From NCBI GenBank assembly GCA_014281115.1, contig JACONQ010000003.1:3658001-3722000 (forward strand): a stretch of DNA of 64,000 nt, read 5' to 3'. Positions within the stretch are counted from its first letter, which is position 1, and each line of letters begins with the position of its first letter. Below, in pieces: positions 57,830-64,000 of this stretch. The position numbers and the translations under genes are program-made. This stretch comes from Laburnicola sp. R22_1. Taxonomy: Eukaryota > Ascomycota > Dothideomycetes > Pleosporales > Didymosphaeriaceae. The notes below the pieces were generated by a model. The model saw nothing but the letters and a program-made list of their open reading frames with translations, searched no databases and was not told where the DNA came from.

Positions 57830-60800
57830 GGCTGCTAGAAGGGTTTCTAGGGGGACTACTATCTACTATTAACTTAAGACCTATATCTAACTATTTTTAA
57901 GCATTTAGGCAGACATCTATACTAAGAAGGGCAAGATATATAATAATATTCTAGCGCGTAATAAACTTGTTAAAGTTATAAGGCATAGTAGGCTTCTTTA
58001 GGTTCTTAGTGTAAAATCTAGCTATAAGTTAAGGATAATTAAATAGGTTATAGTAAGACTCCTAGGTAAGGTCTATAAAGCTATTCTATATAACTTTGTA
58101 CTCTATAACGCTACAGTTAGGCATATAGGGGTCCTTCTTTAACTTATTTAAATAATAGGTAAGTATAGTCTTTATCTTATACTTCTTATTAGTGCGCTTA
58201 TCTAATAGTATATTATTCTTATTATACGCTTGCCTATTAAGCGGTTGTTTATTATAAGGGTGTAGTAGCTATAGATAGAAAATATTATATAGTCAGCCTA
58301 TCTCTTTAGATAAGTTAAGCTTATAGGCTATATTATTAATAACTTATATAATATAAAAGAGTCCCCTATTCTTATAATTAAGAAAAGAGCTAGGTCTCTT
58401 AGTCTTTAGGTTTCGCGCATCTAATATTACCTTATTACTAACTTTAAAAAATAGTGCTAGCGCGCGTTTTACGTCTATATACTTAGTCTACTTAGCTTAT
58501 ATCTATTATAAGTTAGTGCGTAGAAAATTACGTATATAGATAAAGGAATTAAGAAAGTTATCTGCGCGTTAATAGTCTATATAGGCAGGAATAGTAAGTT
58601 GGCGCTTGCTAGTGGTAGCGTCCCTACTCGCTAACTTAGTGTTATATAATTAAGTAGGTTTAGTACTATTACGTAGTAAGTAACCCTTAGTCGCAATAAA
58701 GAGTGCTACACTAGTTAACTTACTAACTAATAAGTTAGCAATAAACTTTGCTATTAGTAAGTATAGAGCCTAGTTATTCTATTAGTAATTAATATACGCG
58801 CGTAAGTATTCCTTTAATATAGTATTAGTAACTTCTATTTAACTATTAGTTTTAGGGTGCTAACTAGTTAATAGGCGCGGTTTAGTGCTAAGGTGTTTAC
58901 AAAGTTATCTCTAAAAGTAAAATATAAACTATTAACTATAGTTACTAATAATATCCTTAGAAAAACCTTTCTTGTGCTAGATATAAGTGATAAAAGCCTC
59001 TATAACTATCTTAGTAGTAATCTTAACTATAGGGATACACTTCTTTTCTTGCTAAGTTAGTCTATAATAACTATAATAGCTATATAGGTCTTACCATTAT
59101 TATAACAAGATAGAAAACCTATAATAAAGTCTATTAAGATTAATTTCTAGTAGTAGTTTAGAATAGGCAATAGATGCAACAAGCTATATTTAGTGTTATA
59201 GTATAGCTTACTATAGTAGTAAGATACGTAGGCGCAGATATAGTAGGTAATAATATATATTATATATAGCTAGTAGTACTAGCAACTAATACGTTTATAA
59301 GTACCTTTGCGACTAATATATCTAGTAGTAACATTATTATAAGCCTGTTTAAGAATACGCGTATAGAGCTCCTTATTATTAAGGATGTATAATTAGTCCT
59401 TAATATATATTAGTCCTTCGCTTAGCTAATAACTAGTAATTTTAATCTTAAGTCCTTGCTTAAGGAGCTTCTCTAGCAAATATTAGGCCTTAGCTTTAAC
59501 AGCAGCAATAATAACCTAGACTATTTTATTAGCAGCATAGGCTATTTTAATATTCTTATACAATTACGCTATTTCCTTAGCCTCTATTATAGTTATAGCA
59601 ACAGAATTGTTATTATTAGCAATAGAATTATTGTTAGTAGTAGTAAGTTTAGCGATATAGTATAATATAGCTGCAAGTTGTAGACTAGAGTAATTACTCT
59701 TATTTAATAAAGTGTAGGCAGCAGTAATTGCGTAATATAACTCTTTGCCTTTAAAAATCTCTAGGCCTAAGACTATCTAAACTTAGTGTTATTAGTAGGC
59801 ATTATTATTACCTTTAGATAAGTTGCCTAGACAGCATATTAAAGTGTTAGGTTTTATGCCTTATTTACTAGGATGGTATTAAATATAAAAGTTAAACTTA
59901 GCTAGAAACTTAGTCTATTATACTTATTATTAGTTAAGCTATTTGCTAGTTATAAAATATTGTAAAGTAAGATAATTAGTAATAACGTTAATAGGATTCT
60001 AGGTGCCTAAGAGTTTAGATCTCTATTCTTTAAAGGCGCGTACTATAGCTAATAGCTCTTTATTATAGATTTTATAGTTGCACTTAGTAGGGTTTACTTT
60101 ATATAATAAATACGCGATAGGTTATAGTATACTATAATTATCCTTTTATAATAGAACCACAGCTATAATAAAATCTAACACGTTAGTCTCTAACTAAGTT
60201 TCCTTATCTAGGTTAAAGTAGACTAAGATAGGCGCTATTATAAAGGCTTGCTTAAGTGCTTTAAAAGGAGTTATAGCAAAAGAACCTATCTTAATAGGCT
60301 AGTTCTTTAGTGCGTTACCTTTTATAAGATTAGTTAATAGGTAGGCAATCTAACTAAAACTTCTAATAAATTATTAATAGAAATTCGCGAAACCTAGAAA
60401 GGCTTATATATCCTTAAGCGTCTATAGCAATTGCCAGTTATAAACTGCCTATACCTTTTTAGAATCTATTTTAATGCCTTTAGTTATTAAGATAATGCTA
60501 AGGTATTTAACCTTCTTAACCTTAAACTAACACTTATTAATATTTAAATATAGACCTACTTATTCTAGTTTATTAATAATAGTCTATATATATCTAATAC
60601 AGTCCTCCTTAGTCTTACTATACATAAGTATATTATCTAAATACACTATATAGAAGTTGTCTAGATGCTATTGCAGCGTTTTATTAATATAAGTCTAAAA
60701 AGTACTAGGGACGCTAGTAAGGCCAAATAGCATAATAGTGTACTTATATAGGCTGTAATTGGTTAGAAATACTATTTTTTCTTTATTATCTTCCTTAATA

Positions 60801-62870
60801 CGTATATTATTAAAACCCGCAATAATATCTATAATAAATATAAACTTAGTCTTGTGTATTTGCGCTAGCGTATCTTTTAGCAATAGTAATACATTGCAAT
60901 TACGCTTTATAATAGTATTAATAGTGTAGTAATTAACGCAGATGCATAATTCACCCTCTAGGTTTTTAATAACAAGGATAGGTAACGCATACTAAGACGT
61001 ACTTATCTATAAAAAACCTTTTATAGTTATTTTATTAATATATTCCTTAACTACTATTATCTTTAAATGTGTAAGGCTATAAATATATAGTTATAGCGCC
61101 TTGTTGTTAACTAGGTTAATAGCATAGTTAATGCTAGGGCGATAAGGGGCCAACTTATTAGCTGCCTTTAGGTTAAAGTAATAATACTTATTATGTAACT
61201 AATCTAGCAGTAACTACTTAAGTTTATCTAATATTTGCAGCTTATTAACTAACTTCTTTATAAATTTATTATAGTTAGTTTAACTATAGGCAACTAGACC
61301 TATAGCTACACAAAAGGTTTGCGCGTTGTAGTCGTCTTCTATAGAATTAGGTAGACAACTAAGCTAGCTCTAATAGTAGGGCTCTAACTAAGTAACAAAG
61401 TTAGAATAATATACTACTATAAGGTAAGCTGCCTTACCTATAATAAGGCTAATATCTTTATGTGTTGTAGATTATAAGAAGCTAGTAGGCGGCTTATTAT
61501 AGTAAACTATCTTAGGTAAAGCGTCTTTAAGATAATTAACTAAGTAGTATTAAGTGTAAAAGGTTATAGACTAGTTACGTAATCCTAATTATAGATTATA
61601 GGCAAATATCTAATCTATACTAAGGATAATGTTAAAGGTTCTAATATTAGTAACAAAATATATAGCAGTACTAGTATAAGAACTGTACTATATTGTTAGA
61701 TCTATAGCTTAATTAATTTTATTTACTACTTTGCTATCTGTAAGATATAGCGTAATAGAGTTATTAATATTATATAGTCTTAATTAGTGTTGTTTAATAT
61801 ATGCGAGACTAATAAAACTTATACTAGCCCCTATATTAGTAAGTTAATATGACTTAGCCTATTTATAAGGTACTGTAAGTTTAATAAGATATATAAACTA
61901 CAACTATTTAACTTTGTTTAACTAAGGTTCTATATTAATAGTAATAGTAAAAATCTGTTATATACACTATAGATAAATGCTAAGCTTATTATTTAACTTA
62001 AATTTATCTATTTTTTGTTATATAGCTGTAAGATTTTTCTATATATGCTACTACTATCGCTCCTTACATAATTTCGCTTAGGAACTATTAAAAATGTAAC
62101 TTATTGTTATTCTTATAGTCCTAGCTATAATATATATTAGAGTTGCTGTTAGTAGTATTATTGCGCTTAGGTAACTTATTATAGGAACTATTATATCTAT
62201 GTAGCCTATATAGCTAGTTAGGGTTTATCTAGATAGCGTAAATGTGTTATGCATCTTTATAATTAACTAGACTAAAGAGAATAAAATAAAGATATTTAAT
62301 ATCTTTTGTAGGAGTAATTATATTATTGCGACAACTAGCTGTTGCATCTATTACATAATATCTAGCTGTTCTACACCAAAAATATATATTGGCTTTAGCT
62401 AGTAGGTCTAACTTACGTAATATATATTTATAATTATTACGTCTAGTAGACTTACTTATATATAAGGTAGATAAAATAGTGCGCATAGTAGTATTAGACC
62501 TAGTTATAGCTATATTTATTATGCGAGCTTTTAAGTAATTAGGTACTATAGTTATAGAAGCTTCTAAATAACCTATAGTAGACTTACAACTAAGATGTTT
62601 TATATATAGCGCGCATTCTATATAAGAGACAAAAGATTCTCTAGAAATAGATAACGCGTTAGTAGCTTAAACAACTTAACTATATATAAGCTAGTAGGCT
62701 TAATTTATTAGTAAGTAGTTAGGCATATTAAGATAGTTAATAACAGCTATAAATCTTATATACTAATCTGTAAGAGTCTCTCTAGGACCTTAGGCTAGGG
62801 TGTCTTCTATAATCTTTTCTTAGGCGTCTAATAGTTTGTTCTTAGATAGGTAGATGTTATTAAGATAATT
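57830..62870 (-). mobile_element. Gypsy-4: heavily RIPed gypsy retrotransposon, pol part
   Basis: Minus-strand gypsy relic about 5 kb long with protease-to-integrase order. No LTRs recognised at either end. It abuts the palindrome region on the left and transposon C2 on the right, so the ends may have been lost. Its coding line differs from Gypsy-1 and Gypsy-2. Confidence 0.78.
57900..62486 (-). pseudogene. gag/pol relic of Gypsy-4
   Basis: Minus strand. A gag-like 79-codon open piece is at 62247-62486 and a linker/protease region at about 61000-62000. The RT opens at 60695-60883 (KFIFIIDIIAGFNNIRIKED...VMLFGLT-like sequence), preceded by CVNYYTIN near 60915-60940. The catalytic site is YLDN near 60625-60640, with Asp to Asn by TpG to TpA. 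RT continues with LGFANFYQ near 60370-60400. RNase H has LETNVLDFIIAVVL near 60160-60205, then ITNYLTLQYF near 59950-59980. Integrase follows to about 57900 with its zinc part near 59270-59340. Very many TAG/TAA stops. Confidence 0.8.
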
Positions 62871-62888
62871 AAGTATATTAGTTATATC

Positions 62889-64000
62889 GTGTTTGATCAC
62901 GTAATGCACGCTATCGCGTAATGCACGCGCCCCACCAAAATCGCGAAATATTCAACCCACCATAACTCCACCAATATGGCTCCAATCGACGAGGCTCTTG
63001 CGGTAATCGAATCGCTAAAACCAGGAGAACATTTTACGTATACAGAAATTGCCAAAAGATTCGGGGTTAGCCAGTCAACTCTGTCGCGGCGCGCGCGTAG
63101 TAAAACCCTATCGATGGCGCGTAAGCTCGAAAATCAACAAATGCTCAACGCTACGCAGGAAGCAACGCTCGTACAGTATATTCAAGACCTCTCAGCGCGA
63201 GGGCTACCTCCTACAAGCTATATGATACGAAACTTCGCGTCAGAAATAGCTAGAAAATACGTTAGGACTTGCTAGCCGTCGCGCTTCATTAAGCGCCACA
63301 AACTCGACTTAATATCGCGATGGACATCCGGCATCAACGCCTCACGCCGCAGAGCTGATTCGGCCTTCAAGTACGCGCTATACTTCAAGCTATTAGCTAA
63401 AAAAATCGAGCAATACAACGTTAACGCACCCCATATTTACAATATAAATAAGAAGGGATTTCTTATTAGAATCCTCTCTAAATCAAAGCGCGTCTTTTCT
63501 CGCGAGCAATACAAGCGTGGGAAGTTCAAATCAATGCTCCAGGACGGCAATCGCAAGTGGATAACTTCAATAGCCTATATTTGCGCCGACGGCTCTACCC
63601 TCACACCTGCCCTCATTTATCAGGCAGCCTCTGGCAACGTACAAGACACCTGGCTCCAGGATTTCAACCCTGAAATCCACAAGGCTTTTTTCTCCTCCTC
63701 GCCCTCAGGATGGACCAATAACGATATCGGGCTCAGCTGGCTCAAACAGGTGTTTAACCGCGAGACGAAAGCAAAGGCAAGGACGTCGTACCGCCTCTTG
63801 ATCGTTGATGGGCATGGATCTCACGTAACAAAGGATTTTATCGATTTCTGCGACGCCAATAAGATCCTGCTGGCAATATTTCCGCCTCACAGCACCCATA
63901 CGCTTCAGCCGCTGGATGTGGGCGTCTTCAGGCCTCTCGCGAGCGCGTACAGCAACGGCCTCGCGAGCTTTATAGACGCCTGCCAGGGCCTCTCCAGCAT
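62889..64000 (+). mobile_element. pogo-type transposon, family C copy C2 (right end outside window)
   Basis: The terminal region begins near TGTTTGATCACGTAATG, with GTAATGCACGC at 62901 and 62918 (17 bp apart). It is GC-rich and nearly free of RIP, in sharp contrast to the adjoining Gypsy-4, so it is probably the youngest DNA transposon here. The exact first base and TA duplication are not certain (TA occurs at 62885-62886; the equivalent C1 flank is TTTAAT). Confidence 0.85.
62976..64000 (+). pseudogene. Fot1/pogo-type DDE transposase, one premature stop
   Basis: Cut-and-paste transposase acting at TA sites. ATG 62976 (MAPIDEALAVIESL). The helix-turn-helix YTEIAKRFGVSQSTLSRR is at residues 22-39 and the CENP-B-type second part at about 60-140. 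TAG at 63273-63275 (codon 100) is the only stop seen. After it the frame continues open to the window end. At the first catalytic position the sequence reads NINKKGF (63441-63461), Asn instead of Asp. The second Asp lies in VDGHGSH (63807-63809) and the third in LQPLDVGVF (63915-63917), exactly 35 residues apart, the DD35D spacing of Fot1. The stop fits a Gln CAG to TAG change. C-terminus lies beyond the window. Confidence 0.92.

Overview
The window looks like gene-free heterochromatin of a filamentous ascomycete (Pezizomycotina) shaped by repeat-induced point mutation (RIP). I find no host gene, rRNA, tRNA or CRISPR. Almost every block I can identify is a transposon relic: Fot1/pogo-type DNA transposons (TA target duplication, about 1.83-1.87 kb) and Ty3/gypsy chromodomain retrotransposons. 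C-to-T and G-to-A changes, mostly CpA to TpA, have turned Gln and Trp codons into TAG/TAA across most copies. Between the elements lie AT-rich, TA-dinucleotide-rich stretches that are probably older RIP-mutated repeats I cannot name.

Layout, left to right. 1-1586: end of pogo copy A1. 1771-2461: a complete 691-bp mini LTR retroelement (TRIM-like) with 5-bp duplication ATTTC. 2467-6249: degraded AT-rich DNA. 6255-12841: complete gypsy element (Gypsy-1), 216-bp LTRs, duplication CTTAC, lightly RIPed. 12847-14656: AT-rich. 14659-20758: three pogo elements nested in one another (X contains Y contains Z). 21484-23336 and 25743-27595: copies A2 (minus) and A3 (plus), both exactly 1853 bp. 27931-28094: solo LTR with duplication TCTAG. 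28347-30176: pogo B (minus). 30179-34540: AT-rich DNA with small tandem repeats. 34550-36500: pogo C1. 36690-38430: pogo D (minus). 39125-40987: pogo E. 41934-49048: Gypsy-2 (minus) with both LTRs. 50491-52361: pogo F (minus). 52950-54350: gypsy integrase/chromodomain relic. 54374-56117: pogo G (minus). 56116-57819: a 1.7-kb non-coding palindrome with a 19-bp minisatellite at its apex. 57830-62870: Gypsy-4 pol relic (minus). 62889-64000: pogo C2, nearly intact and running off the window.

How the parts relate. The DNA transposons insert at TA and share one terminal layout, with short subterminal direct repeats 17 bp apart in most families. Three LTR elements (TRIM, Gypsy-1, Gypsy-2) each have, just inside the 5' LTR, a 10-11-nt sequence complementary to a site within the LTR. 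That is the arrangement of Tf1/sushi-type self-primed reverse transcription, so the TRIM may have been mobilised by such a gypsy element. RIP load differs strongly between copies (C2, TRIM and Gypsy-1 light; C1, X, Y and Gypsy-4 heavy), which gives a relative age order. The palindrome at 56116-57819 is the least explained object: AT-rich but not RIP-like, non-coding, and ending exactly where a pogo terminal repeat is cut off.
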